From contig CAXXMM010000010.1 in the NCBI GenBank assembly GCA_963676385.2, forward strand, positions 75,552 through 139,551: 64,000 nt of DNA, given 5' to 3'. Each line of letters opens with the position of its first letter. Positions within the stretch are counted from its first letter, which is position 1. Positions 17,184 to 26,763 of this stretch are shown here, one piece after another. Source of the stretch: UBA1422 sp963676385 (GTDB lineage Bacteria; Bacillota; Clostridia; Peptostreptococcales; Anaerovoracaceae). The notes beneath the pieces were generated by a model. That model made no database searches and had not been told where the DNA came from. It saw only the letters and a list, made by a program, of their open reading frames with translations. The position numbers were made by a program, and so were the translations under genes.

Positions 17184-18521
17184 ATGAAGACATTAAAGGA
17201 AAACTGGACAGATACTTTGGAATTGCTCAAACCGGAGCTTACTCAGATTAGTTTTGATACCTGGTTCTCTCCATTAGAGCCAAAAAGACTGGACGAAACA
17301 CAAAATATTCTATATATAGAGTGTAACGAAAGCTTCGTTGCCGAGGTTTTGCACAACCGGTATGTCCCCTTACTTGAAACCGCAGTAAAAACCATTTTCA
17401 AGACGCCTTACCATGTGGAATTTTTGGTGAAAGAACCAGACTCTGTAGAGGAATTAAAAAATACAGATAAGGGAATTTTTGTCAACGAGTTTTATTTTAA
17501 TCCACGATATAGTTTTGAAAATTTTGTGGTTGGCAGCAACAATCAATATGCTCATGCCGTTGCTTTGGCCGTAGCCGAAACACCTTCAAAATTATACAAT
17601 CCTTTGTTTATATATGGTGGCTCCGGTTTGGGAAAAACCCATCTGATGCACGCCATTGGTCATTATATTCTGGAACATCATAAGAAATTAAAAATTCTTT
17701 ACGTTTCCTCTGAAATGTTTACCAACGAATTAATCACTGCCCTGAAAGAAAAAAGGAATATTAACACTTTCAAAAAAAAATATCGGAATGTGGATGTCCT
17801 TTTGATTGATGACATTCAATTTATCGAAAACAAAGAGGCAACCCAAGAAGAATTTTTCCATACATTCAACAGCCTTTATGATTTGAATAAGCAGATTATT
17901 ATTTCCAGCGATCGTCATCCAAACAAACTGACCAATCTGGATGACCGGCTACGCTCAAGGTTTGCATGGAATATTGTGGCGGACATTCAACCCCCCGATT
18001 ATGAAACGCGTGTAGCCATTCTTATGAAGAAGGCAGAACTGGAAAACATTGAAATTACTGACTCTGTGCTCCAAGTCATTAACCTGATTGCTGAAAAAAT
18101 AAGATATAACGTAAGAGAATTGGAAGGGGCTTTTTCAAGAATCATCAGCTTTTCCATCGTTCTCAATAAACCGATTTCTGTTTCTTTTGCAAAAGAAAAA
18201 CTTACTGAAATTTTTTCTTCCAGTGATATGAATGTTACCATAGAAACCATTAAACGATCGGTTTGCAAATACTATAATATTTCTATTAAGGAAATGGAAT
18301 CTGCTAAAAAAACCAGGGAACTGGCGTTTCCCAGACAGGTTGCCATGTACCTTTGCCGAGAAATGACAAATAACTCTCTCCCAAAAATCGGGGAATCTTT
18401 TGGAGGTAGAGATCACACCACAGTTCTTCATGCCCATACAAAAATTTTCAAAGATATGAACGCCAACGAAAACATCAAAAAAGACGTGGAAGAATTAACA
18501 TCTATATTAAACGAAAAATAA
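17184..18521 (+). CDS. dnaA: Chromosomal replication initiator DnaA
   Basis: The 445-residue AAA+ initiator has domain I (helicase loading), a short linker, Walker A GGSGLGKTH, Walker B LLIDDIQF and the C-terminal DNA-binding signature FGGRDHTTV. It binds the flanking DnaA boxes and unwinds oriC. An AGGGGA ribosome-binding site precedes the ATG. It is followed by the second origin sub-region and dnaN. Confidence 0.98.
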   Translation: MKTLKENWTDTLELLKPELTQISFDTWFSPLEPKRLDETQNILYIECNESFVAEVLHNRYVPLLETAVKTIFKTPYHVEFLVKEPDSVEELKNTDKGIFVNEFYFNPRYSFENFVVGSNNQYAHAVALAVAETPSKLYNPLFIYGGSGLGKTHLMHAIGHYILEHHKKLKILYVSSEMFTNELITALKEKRNINTFKKKYRNVDVLLIDDIQFIENKEATQEEFFHTFNSLYDLNKQIIISSDRHPNKLTNLDDRLRSRFAWNIVADIQPPDYETRVAILMKKAELENIEITDSVLQVINLIAEKIRYNVRELEGAFSRIISFSIVLNKPISVSFAKEKLTEIFSSSDMNVTIETIKRSVCKYYNISIKEMESAKKTRELAFPRQVAMYLCREMTNNSLPKIGESFGGRDHTTVLHAHTKIFKDMNANENIKKDVEELTSILNEK

Positions 18522-18532
18522 TATGTTCTTCC

Positions 18533-18671
18533 TTTATCAACAGGCCTGTTGATAAAAATACAAGGGTTATGCACAACTCAACTTGCATAAAAAACTATGC
18601 TTTTTCAACCAAAAAACCCTTTGTACACAAATTCACAGGGCCTACTACTATTACTACTAATATTACTATAA
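18533..18671 (+). other. oriC unwinding region between dnaA and dnaN
   Basis: The 175-bp gap has a 24-bp perfect palindrome (18533-18556) containing two inverted TTATCAACA boxes, a TTATGCACA DnaA box at 18567-18575, a TTGTACACA box at 18621-18629, and then an AT tract (18642-18669) built of repeated Ser-codon-like triplets (ctactactattactacta...). The box-then-triplet layout matches the DnaA-trio basal unwinding element described for Bacillus. The palindrome could also terminate dnaA transcripts. Confidence 0.8.
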
Positions 18672-18696
18672 ATAAGAAAAAGACGGAGGTGCTGAA

Positions 18697-19812
18697 ATGA
18701 AATTTTCCTGTAACCAACAAATCTTATCCAAAGCTTTAAATACTGTATCAAAAGCAGTTACCATTAGAACGACAATTCCTATTCTTAAAGGAATCTTATT
18801 AAAAGCCACTGAAGACGGTAAATTAATGTTAGCAGCCTCTGATTTAGATTTAAGTATTGAAAAAAACATTGATGTGAATGTGGAAAAGGAAGGATCCATT
18901 GTGGTTCTTGCAAAACTTTTTGGGGATATCATCAGAAAACTTCCAAATGAAGAAATTTTCTTTGAGTTACAGGATAATGGAAATGTATTAATTAAGACGA
19001 GCCAATCCGAATTTAGAATTATTGGGCTTCCCGCAGAAGAATTTCCAAATATAGGTGAAGTAGAGGAAGTTTCAAACCAATTGTCTTTCCACAAAGAACT
19101 TTTCAAAGAAATGATTCGAAAAACCGCTTTTTGTGCCAGCATTGATGAATCCAAAGGGGTTATTGTTGGCGTGTTAATGGAAATGGAAGAAAGAAAAGTA
19201 AATATGGTAGCGCTGGATGGATTTAGAATGGCGGTTACCAGAGAAGCAATGGTTAATAAAGAAGAGGGAAAAGTCATTATTCCGGCAAAAATTTTAAATG
19301 ATATTTATAAAATACTAACGGAAAATGAAAAAGAAGAAGAAGTCAATATTATTATAAGCAATAAAAAAGCGGTACTTCTTTTAGAAAGAACAAAAATTGT
19401 CATTCGGCTGTTAGAAGGAGAATTTATTAAATATAAAGATATTATTCCAAAAGAAAACCCAATTAAGGTGATTGTGGCCAGAGATGAAATGGTAGAAGCC
19501 ATTGAAAGAGCATCCTTGTTGGCAAAAGAAGGAAAAAACAATTTAATTAAGTGTAAATTGGAAGAAAATTTGTTTACCATTACCTCTAGATCTGATGAAG
19601 GAACAGTCAAAGAAGAAATTATTGTGGAAAAAGAAGGGGAAAACATAGAAATTGGATTTAATTCCAAATATTTAATTGAGGCTCTTCGAGCAATAGATGA
19701 TGAAAAAGTAATATTAGAGTTTAAAACAGGAACCACTCCTTGCTTATTAAAACCGGTTACCGGGTCTCAATACGAATATTTAATTTTGCCGGTTCGAATT
19801 TCAACAAATTAA
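18697..19812 (+). CDS. dnaN: DNA polymerase III sliding clamp (beta subunit)
   Basis: The 371-residue protein has the three-domain beta-clamp layout (MKFSCNQQ start; RTTIPILKGILL conserved near residue 25; C-terminal LILPVRI). It encircles DNA and tethers the polymerase. GGAGG precedes the start. Codon usage is more AT-rich than in gyrB/gyrA. The recF gene follows after 18 bp, so the small S4-domain gene yaaA, often found between dnaN and recF, is missing. Confidence 0.97.
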   Translation: MKFSCNQQILSKALNTVSKAVTIRTTIPILKGILLKATEDGKLMLAASDLDLSIEKNIDVNVEKEGSIVVLAKLFGDIIRKLPNEEIFFELQDNGNVLIKTSQSEFRIIGLPAEEFPNIGEVEEVSNQLSFHKELFKEMIRKTAFCASIDESKGVIVGVLMEMEERKVNMVALDGFRMAVTREAMVNKEEGKVIIPAKILNDIYKILTENEKEEEVNIIISNKKAVLLLERTKIVIRLLEGEFIKYKDIIPKENPIKVIVARDEMVEAIERASLLAKEGKNNLIKCKLEENLFTITSRSDEGTVKEEIIVEKEGENIEIGFNSKYLIEALRAIDDEKVILEFKTGTTPCLLKPVTGSQYEYLILPVRISTN

Positions 19813-19830
19813 GAAATAGAATATGGAAAA

Positions 19831-20928
19831 ATGTTTATTGAAAAAATAAAGATTGAAAATTTCAGAAATTATCATGAACAGGAAGTCTTTTTTCATGAAA
19901 AGGTGAATGTGATTGTAGGTAATAACGCCCAGGGAAAAACCAATTTATTGGAAAGTATTTATGTTTCCTCCCTGGGACGTTCTTTTAGAACGGCAAAAGA
20001 TAAAGAGATGATTCGCTTTGAGCAGCCATATACCAGAATTATGGCAACTTATGATTCCAATCAACAGGAAAAAAAAGTTGATATAGGGTTTAATAGAGAG
20101 GGAAAAAAGGAAATCAAAGTAGATAACATAAAAGTGGAAAAAATGGTAGAAATGCTCAATCACTTTTATGTTGTTGTTTTTTCACCGGAAGATTTAAAAA
20201 TAGTGAAGGAAGAACCGGAAAAAAGAAGAAATTTCATTGATAGAGAACTGTGTAAGATGAGAATCTCTTATTTAAATAATCTAACACAGTACAAAAAAAT
20301 ACTGATGCAGCGAAATGCATATCTAAAAAACGAAAAAAAAGATCGTCAGGAACTTCAGATATGGGATGATGCACTGAGTCAGTATGGAGCAAAGGTTATT
20401 TTGCAAAGAAAAAAATTCATTGAAGAAATCAATGAAATAAGCAAAGAAATACACGAGAAAATAACTCAAGGAAAAGAACAGTTGGAAATCCAATACCAAC
20501 CCAGCATTGAGCCGGAAGAAAATTTGGAAGAACTCATTGAAAAAATACAGAAAAAATTAGGGAAATCATATCAACGAGATGTGTATACAGGAAGTACAGG
20601 ATATGGCCCTCACAAGGATGATCTAAATATACTTATTAACGGGATTCAGGCGAGACAATATGGTTCTCAGGGCCAGCAACGAACCGCCGCTCTTTCCATG
20701 AAGTTGGCAGAAATCACTTTAATAGAGAAAGAAAAAGGCGAAAAACCTATATTATTGTTGGATGATGTTCTAAGTGAGCTGGATGGAGACCGACAAAAAT
20801 ATTTAATTCAAGCCTTATCAGAATCTCAACTTTTCATCACCGCAGCCGAGTTGAATCCCCAATTGATAGAGGCGTTGCCCGTGGGAAACACGTATATAGT
20901 GACGGACGGAAAAGTGAAAAGGAAATAA
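19831..20928 (+). CDS. recF: DNA replication and repair protein RecF
   Basis: This 365-residue SMC-like ATPase loads RecA at gaps. Walker A GNNAQGKTN is at residues 30-38, the ABC-type signature lies near YGSQGQQRT, and Walker B is LLLDDVLSELD. It follows dnaN directly. After it come 183 non-coding bases with a weak hairpin (AGCCA / TGGCT followed by T-run, 21034-21066) and the gyrB promoter; the remB gene often found here is absent. Confidence 0.97.
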   Translation: MFIEKIKIENFRNYHEQEVFFHEKVNVIVGNNAQGKTNLLESIYVSSLGRSFRTAKDKEMIRFEQPYTRIMATYDSNQQEKKVDIGFNREGKKEIKVDNIKVEKMVEMLNHFYVVVFSPEDLKIVKEEPEKRRNFIDRELCKMRISYLNNLTQYKKILMQRNAYLKNEKKDRQELQIWDDALSQYGAKVILQRKKFIEEINEISKEIHEKITQGKEQLEIQYQPSIEPEENLEELIEKIQKKLGKSYQRDVYTGSTGYGPHKDDLNILINGIQARQYGSQGQQRTAALSMKLAEITLIEKEKGEKPILLLDDVLSELDGDRQKYLIQALSESQLFITAAELNPQLIEALPVGNTYIVTDGKVKRK

Positions 20929-21046
20929 ATGGAAAAAACCATAGTGTATACTCGAAAAAATACCCCATCTTAAACAGGCTAAATTGCCCCAAAGAACACA
21001 GTAAAAATAAATAAGACAAAAATACCTTAAAAGAGCCAAGTAAAAA

Positions 21047-21075
21047 TTGTAAAACTGGCTTTTTTGTATTATAAT
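21047..21075 (+). promoter_or_regulatory. gyrB-gyrA promoter
   Basis: -35 TTGTAA (21047-21052), 17-bp spacer, -10 TATAAT (21070-21075), 36 bp before the gyrB ATG. It overlaps the T-run of a weak terminator-like hairpin from the recF side. Confidence 0.7.
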
Positions 21076-21111
21076 GTACTAGTATTTTATACAGAAGAGG
21101 TGAGTAATTTT

Positions 21112-23055
21112 ATGGCAGCAGATACAAAGCAACAGAAGTATGACGCAGAGCAAATACAAGTCTTGGAAGGCCTTGAACCTGTACGAAAAAGACCGGGTAT
21201 GTATATCGGTAGTACGGGCGAAAAAGGTCTTCATCATTTGGTATATGAAATTGTGGACAACAGCATTGACGAAGCCCTTGCCGGTTTTTGTAAAAATGTA
21301 CTGGTAACCATCCAGGAAGACAATTCCATCATGGTGGAAGACGATGGAAGAGGCATGCCGGTGGATCTTCATCCAAAACTTAAAATTCCCGCAGTGGAAG
21401 TCATTCACACAGTGCTTCATGCAGGCGGTAAATTCGGCGGCGGCGGATATAAAGTTTCCGGCGGACTTCATGGTGTAGGCGCATCGGTTGTCAACGCCCT
21501 TTCCACTAAAATGGAAGTGGAAATCAAAAGAAACGGCAAGATTTATAAGCAAACCTATTCAAAGGGCAAGACCATGACCAAATTGGAGGAGGTTGGCACA
21601 TCTAGGCATACCGGTTCTAAAACCACATTTTGGCCGGATCCTGACATTTTTGAAGAAATGGAATTTGATTTTGCTACGTTGGAATACAGGCTTCGTGAAA
21701 TGGCTTTCCTCAACAAGGGAATTCGAATCGTTCTCACCGATGAAAGGGAAAAACTCAAAAGAAAAGAAGAATTCCATTACGAAGGTGGTATTAAGGAATA
21801 CGTCAAATACCAAAATCAGAGCAAAGAACCCATCCATCCGGATATTATATATTTTGAAGCCAAAGGAAAAGATCGAACCGGGATTGGTGATATGGAAGTG
21901 GAAGTGGCCTTGCAGTATACCGACAGGTATACGGAAGTCATTCTTTCCTATGCCAATAATATTAACACCACCGACGGTGGGTTTCACATGGTTGGATTTA
22001 AAACTGCCTTGACCCGGGCCTTTAATGACTATGCCCGCAAGAATAAATTTCTCAAAGACAACGACGATGCCCTCACCGGGGAAGATGTGAGAGAGGGACT
22101 TACTGCGGTTATTTCTGTCAAGTTAAGCAACCCTCAATTTGAAGGACAAACAAAAGCCAAATTGGGAAACAGCGAAATGAGAGGCTTTGTAGAAACCGCT
22201 ACCAATGATAATCTCACCGCATTTCTTCAAGAAAATCCGGCTCAGGCGAAAAGTATGCTAGGCAAATGCCTTCAGGCAGCCCGGGCTAGAGAGGCCGCAC
22301 GAAAAGCCAGAGAGATTACCCGAAAAAACAGCTTGTTGGATGGACTTTCACTTCCGGGAAAACTGGCGGATTGCTCCGAAAAGGACCCGGCACTTTCAGA
22401 AATTTTCCTGGTGGAAGGAGAATCGGCCGGTGGCAGCGCCAAGCAAGGGAGAGATCGAGCAAGACAGGCGGTGCTTCCGCTTCGTGGCAAGATCCTCAAT
22501 GTAGAAAAAGCCAGACTAGATCGAATTCTCAATTCGGAAGAAATAAAGAATATGATTACAGCCTTTGGCTGCAACATCGGACAGGATTTTGACATCACCA
22601 AACTTCGGTACCACAAAATCATTATTATGACCGATGCTGACGTGGATGGTGCCCATATCCGAACCTTGTTATTAACTTTCTTTTATCGCTATATGGCACC
22701 TCTCATTGAAGGCGGGTATGTATATGCGGCACAGCCACCCTTGTTCCAAGTGAAAAAAGGGAAAGAAGAACATTATACTTACTCAGAGCGGGAACAAGAA
22801 AAACTGCTGGCGGAACTGTCTGAACAAGGCAGTGGGAAAGTAGATATTCAACGGTACAAAGGTCTTGGAGAAATGGATTTCCAACAACTTTGGGAAACCA
22901 CCATGGATTACAAGCATCGCACCTTGATACAAATTACCCTGGAGGATGTGGCGGCGGCAGATGCCATCTTTACTACGTTAATGGGTGACAAAGTTCCACC
23001 TCGAAAAAAATTCATAGAAGATAATGCAAAATACGTTCAAAACTTAGACGTGTAG
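21112..23055 (+). CDS. gyrB: DNA gyrase subunit B
   Basis: The 647-residue GHKL ATPase/Toprim subunit of DNA gyrase has KRPGMYIGS, the ATP-binding Asn motif EIVDNSIDEA, Toprim EGESAGGSAKQGRDR and DADVDGAHIRTL. The start at 21112 (MAADTKQQK) has AGAGGTG upstream; the frame is open 16 codons further but lacks a signal and overlaps the promoter. It ends in UAG. The gyrA gene follows after 16 bp. Confidence 0.98.
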   Translation: MAADTKQQKYDAEQIQVLEGLEPVRKRPGMYIGSTGEKGLHHLVYEIVDNSIDEALAGFCKNVLVTIQEDNSIMVEDDGRGMPVDLHPKLKIPAVEVIHTVLHAGGKFGGGGYKVSGGLHGVGASVVNALSTKMEVEIKRNGKIYKQTYSKGKTMTKLEEVGTSRHTGSKTTFWPDPDIFEEMEFDFATLEYRLREMAFLNKGIRIVLTDEREKLKRKEEFHYEGGIKEYVKYQNQSKEPIHPDIIYFEAKGKDRTGIGDMEVEVALQYTDRYTEVILSYANNINTTDGGFHMVGFKTALTRAFNDYARKNKFLKDNDDALTGEDVREGLTAVISVKLSNPQFEGQTKAKLGNSEMRGFVETATNDNLTAFLQENPAQAKSMLGKCLQAARAREAARKAREITRKNSLLDGLSLPGKLADCSEKDPALSEIFLVEGESAGGSAKQGRDRARQAVLPLRGKILNVEKARLDRILNSEEIKNMITAFGCNIGQDFDITKLRYHKIIIMTDADVDGAHIRTLLLTFFYRYMAPLIEGGYVYAAQPPLFQVKKGKEEHYTYSEREQEKLLAELSEQGSGKVDIQRYKGLGEMDFQQLWETTMDYKHRTLIQITLEDVAAADAIFTTLMGDKVPPRKKFIEDNAKYVQNLDV

Positions 23056-23071
23056 GAAGGAGGGATTTCAG

Positions 23072-25447
23072 ATGGCAGAAATTAATTTATTAGAAGATCA
23101 CAAACTGATACAGCATGAAATTCATACAGAAATGAAGAAATCCTACATCGACTATGCCATGAGCGTTATTGTAGGCAGAGCGCTTCCCGATGTACGGGAT
23201 GGAATGAAGCCGGTGCATAGAAGAATTCTATACGGCATGAGTGAGCTGGGCGTAACCCCAGACAAACCCCACAAAAAATCCGCACGTATCGTAGGTGAAG
23301 TCATGGGTAAATACCATCCCCATGGTGACTCTTCTATTTACGATGCTATGGTTCGAATGGCTCAGGACTTTTCCACCAGGTATATGTTGGTGGATGGTCA
23401 CGGAAACTTTGGTTCCGTAGACGGTGACGGGGCTGCAGCCATGAGATATACGGAAGCCCGTATGTCTCCCTTTGCATTGCAAATGCTTCGGGATATTGAC
23501 AAAGATACTGTTGATTTTATACCTAACTTTGATGAGGAAGAAACGGAACCGGTGGTTTTGCCCGCCAGATATCCCAACCTTTTGGTGAACGGTTCCAACG
23601 GAATTGCTGTTGGAATGGCCACGTCTATTCCTCCCCACAATTTGGGCGAAATTATTGATGCAACCGTCAAAATGATTGACGATCCGGAATGCACCATTGA
23701 TGATTTGATTAAAATCGTTAAAGCACCGGATTTTCCAACCGGCGGCATTATCATGGGAAAAGGCGGCGCTAAGGAAGCCTATCGAACAGGGCAAGGCAAA
23801 GTCGTCGTCCGCGCCAAGGTAGAAATTGAAGAAACCAACAAAGGGAAGACTCAGATTATTATCAGTGAAATTCCTTTCCAAGTGAATAAATCCCGTTTGA
23901 TTGAAAAAATCGCGGAACTGGTAAAAGACAAGAGAATCGAAGGGATTTCCTACATTCGAGATGAATCCAACCGAAATGGAATGCGTGTTGTCATCGAAAT
24001 GAAGAAAGATGCCAACCCTCAGATTACATTAAATCGGCTATACAAACATACTCAACTTCAAGACAGTTACAGCATGATTATGATTGCCTTGGTGGATGGA
24101 CAGCCGAAACAATTGACCCTATATGAAATTTTGGAAGAATACCTAAAACACCAAAAGAAAGTAGTCACAAGGCGTACCAAATATGATTTGGCTAAGGCGG
24201 AAGCCCGGGCTCATATTTTGGAAGGTCTTCGCATTGCCTTGGATAACATTGATGCCATCATCAAAATTATTCGAGAAAGTTATGACAATGCCAAATTGCG
24301 ATTGATGGAGGCCTTTGGTCTTTCCGAAATTCAGGCTCAGGCAATTTTGGACATGAGATTGGCTAGATTGCAAGGGTTGGAACGAGAAAAAATTGAAGCA
24401 GAGTATGAAGAGCTTCAAAGAAAAATCACCTATTATAAAGAATTGCTGGCGAATGAACACTTGCTCATGGGCGTTATTAAGGATGAATTGGTTGCCATCA
24501 AAGAGCGGTATGCAGACAAGCGACGAACTGCTATTGTTGGTGACGTGGAAGATTTGGAAGATGCTGATTTGATTCAGGAAGAAAAAGTGGCGATTACATT
24601 GACCCACTTGGGTTACCTGAAGAGAATTCCGTGTGACACCTACAAAGCACAAAGGCGGGGGGGCCGAGGGATTACCGGCGTGACCACCAGAGAAAACGAC
24701 TTTGTCAAAGACTTGGTGATGACATCCACCCACTATCATTTAATGTTCTTTACCAATTTAGGGAAGGCCCATAAGATGAAGGCCTATGAAATTCCGGAGG
24801 CAACGAGGACTGCAAAAGGAACACCAGCAGTCAACTTCTTGAATTTGCTCCAGCGAGAGCGGATTAATGCCATTATTCCCATTAAGGAATTTGCCGATAA
24901 TCAGTATCTGATTGGAGTAACCAAGCATGGGATTATTAAGAAAACCGCTTTATCCAACTTTGATACCAATCGAAAAGCAGGATTAATTGCCATCAATCTC
25001 AAGGCAGATGATGAATTGGTTGGCATCAAACAAACGACAGGCACAGATAATGTAATCATCGTGACCAAAAACGGCAAATGCATTTGCTTCTCCGAAGATG
25101 ACGTTAGACCAATGGGTCGAATTTCCGGCGGCGTTCGTGCCATCAAGTTGGAAGAGGATGATGAAGTGGTTTCAATGCAGTTGGTTCAACCCAACGAACA
25201 GCTTTTGGTGGTCACCAAAAATGGCTACGGCAAGAGAACACCGGTGAAGGACTATAAAGTTCAGGTTCGTGGAGGCAAAGGATTGCTAACCTACGACAAA
25301 GCTAAGTTCAAAAAAACCGGGGAGCTGGTAGGAGCCATGGTAGTTTCAGATGAAGACGAAGTTTTGTTGATTAATTCAGATGGCATCATTATCCGAATTA
25401 AGGCGACAGAGGTAAGCAAACTGGGACGAGCAAACCCAAGGGGTTAA
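23072..25447 (+). CDS. gyrA: DNA gyrase subunit A, C-terminus displaced by a frameshift
   Basis: The catalytic subunit of gyrase is intact through the breakage-reunion domain (Tyr126 in AMRYTEARM) and most of the beta-pinwheel, including the GyrA box QRRGGRG. The frame then ends after SKLGRA with an aberrant NPRG and UAA. The expected TQGVKIMR continuation is found one frame over, starting at 25435-25450. Removing one base in the AAACCC run at 25432-25437 restores one 862-residue protein ending at 25661, the normal size. Either a sequencing indel or a real loss of the last pinwheel strand and acidic tail. Confidence 0.93.
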   Translation: MAEINLLEDHKLIQHEIHTEMKKSYIDYAMSVIVGRALPDVRDGMKPVHRRILYGMSELGVTPDKPHKKSARIVGEVMGKYHPHGDSSIYDAMVRMAQDFSTRYMLVDGHGNFGSVDGDGAAAMRYTEARMSPFALQMLRDIDKDTVDFIPNFDEEETEPVVLPARYPNLLVNGSNGIAVGMATSIPPHNLGEIIDATVKMIDDPECTIDDLIKIVKAPDFPTGGIIMGKGGAKEAYRTGQGKVVVRAKVEIEETNKGKTQIIISEIPFQVNKSRLIEKIAELVKDKRIEGISYIRDESNRNGMRVVIEMKKDANPQITLNRLYKHTQLQDSYSMIMIALVDGQPKQLTLYEILEEYLKHQKKVVTRRTKYDLAKAEARAHILEGLRIALDNIDAIIKIIRESYDNAKLRLMEAFGLSEIQAQAILDMRLARLQGLEREKIEAEYEELQRKITYYKELLANEHLLMGVIKDELVAIKERYADKRRTAIVGDVEDLEDADLIQEEKVAITLTHLGYLKRIPCDTYKAQRRGGRGITGVTTRENDFVKDLVMTSTHYHLMFFTNLGKAHKMKAYEIPEATRTAKGTPAVNFLNLLQRERINAIIPIKEFADNQYLIGVTKHGIIKKTALSNFDTNRKAGLIAINLKADDELVGIKQTTGTDNVIIVTKNGKCICFSEDDVRPMGRISGGVRAIKLEEDDEVVSMQLVQPNEQLLVVTKNGYGKRTPVKDYKVQVRGGKGLLTYDKAKFKKTGELVGAMVVSDEDEVLLINSDGIIIRIKATEVSKLGRANPRG

Positions 25448-25451
25448 GATT

Positions 25452-25661
25452 ATGCGGGTCAGCGAAGATTCAGAAATTATTTCCATTGCGAAAGTCATAA
25501 AAGAAGACGAAGAAATGGAAGATGCAGACTTCGGTGAATGTGGCCCTGACGAAAATGGAAGCGATGGCAAAAATGGAAAAGCAAAAGAAAAGACAGGAGA
25601 CAAGGCAGATGGACCGGAACAGATTGAAATCGGAGAGATAGAATCAGGAGAAACAAAATAA
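25452..25661 (+). pseudogene. Displaced C-terminal tail of GyrA
   Basis: The frame begins with MRVSEDSEIISIAKV, the last beta-strand of the GyrA pinwheel, followed by a Glu/Asp/Gly/Lys-rich acidic tail as in many GyrA proteins. It is not an independent gene: it belongs to gyrA and is separated only by the one-base shift at about 25432-25440. It overlaps the next start codon (TAATG). Confidence 0.85.
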
Positions 25662-26062
25662 TGACAGAATTAATGACCCTCAGAGTACCGGGTACTCCCG
25701 AGTACATCAAAATCACTGAGATTGCTGTTGCCAGCGTGGCGGCGTTGGCCGGCTTTGACGTGGAAGCGGTGGAAGACATTAAGATGGCAACAGGAGAAGC
25801 GTGCAAGCACATTACCTGTCACGGTTTCGATTGTTGGTCGGAGCATTATGAAGTTTACTGCACCTTGGAAGATGACAAAATGACAGTGACCATCACAGAT
25901 GTCAATGCCAAACATGAACTTCCTAAGACGAAGAAGGCCTGTTTGGACTGCCCCCAAGAAGGAGATTTGAGTTTTTGCTTTATTCAATCAATGGTAGATG
26001 CCGTTCAAATCAAAACCACCGGCAATCAAACCAAAAGTATCATTATGGTGAAAAATAAATGA
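25661..26062 (+). CDS. RsbW/SpoIIAB-like anti-sigma factor with degenerate ATPase motifs
   Basis: The 133-residue protein has the GHKL histidine-kinase-like ATPase fold of anti-sigma serine kinases (start like RsbW; EDIKMATGEACKH at about 38-50). The position of the Mg-binding Asn in the N box (usually EACxN) is His50, and the glycine-rich ATP-lid motif is not visible (VNAKHELPKTKKACLDC instead), so it may not hydrolyse ATP. It contains several cysteines. It overlaps the downstream sigma factor by four bases, which strongly suggests that it controls that sigma factor. Confidence 0.8.
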   Translation: MTELMTLRVPGTPEYIKITEIAVASVAALAGFDVEAVEDIKMATGEACKHITCHGFDCWSEHYEVYCTLEDDKMTVTITDVNAKHELPKTKKACLDCPQEGDLSFCFIQSMVDAVQIKTTGNQTKSIIMVKNK

Positions 26063-26763
26063 CGCAAAAAAGTATTGATACAAGAAACAAATTGGTAGAA
26101 AACCACTTGTATCTCGCAGATATTTTGATACGCAAGTTTTTGGGGAAGGGCATCGAATACGATGACCTGTATCAGGTGGCCGCCATGGCGTTGGTCTCTG
26201 CTGCGGATCGTTTTGATGAAAGTTTAGGTTATGCCTTTAGCACTTTTGCCACGCCAACAATTCTTGGGGAAATCAAAAAATACTTTCGGGACAAGGGTTG
26301 GAGCGTTAAAATGCCCAGAAGACTCAAGGAAAATGCTTCTGCCATGCAAACAGTCCGTGAAAGTCTGACCAACCGTTTGGGACGACCGCCTCGGATTGAT
26401 GAATTGGCAGCAGAAATGAAAATCTCTGAGCAGGACGTATTAGAGGCCATGGAAGGCAGTTTGGCATATAGCGCATATTCCCTCAACAAAACCTTTGATG
26501 AAGAAGGGGAAGAAGGAGAGAGCAGCGTCTTTGAAAAATACACGGCGGAAAAAGACAAAGGATATGAGGAACTGGAATACCGGGAAATCATCGGTTCAGT
26601 GCTTAATAATTTAAGCAATACCAACCGATATATCTTTAAGAAAAGGTTTATTGAAGAAAAATCTCAGGCCGAAATTGCAGAGATGCTGGGGGTTTCCCAG
26701 ATGACCATTTCAAGAGCTGAGAAAAAGATTAAAGAAAAATTTGCAGAGGAATTACGAAAATGA
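26059..26763 (+). CDS. RNA polymerase sigma factor, SigB/SigF type
   Basis: The 234-residue group 3 sigma-70 protein has region 2 (GIEYDDLYQVAAMALVSAADRFD), region 2.4 (FSTFATPTILGEIKKYFRDKGW), region 3 (KISEQDVLEAM) and a region 4 helix-turn-helix (QAEIAEMLGVSQMTISRAEKKI). It overlaps the anti-sigma gene upstream and trpS downstream by four bases each. The placement between gyrA and trpS is unusual. It could be the general stress sigma factor; the anti-anti-sigma gene (rsbV) is not here. Confidence 0.88.
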   Translation: MTQKSIDTRNKLVENHLYLADILIRKFLGKGIEYDDLYQVAAMALVSAADRFDESLGYAFSTFATPTILGEIKKYFRDKGWSVKMPRRLKENASAMQTVRESLTNRLGRPPRIDELAAEMKISEQDVLEAMEGSLAYSAYSLNKTFDEEGEEGESSVFEKYTAEKDKGYEELEYREIIGSVLNNLSNTNRYIFKKRFIEEKSQAEIAEMLGVSQMTISRAEKKIKEKFAEELRK

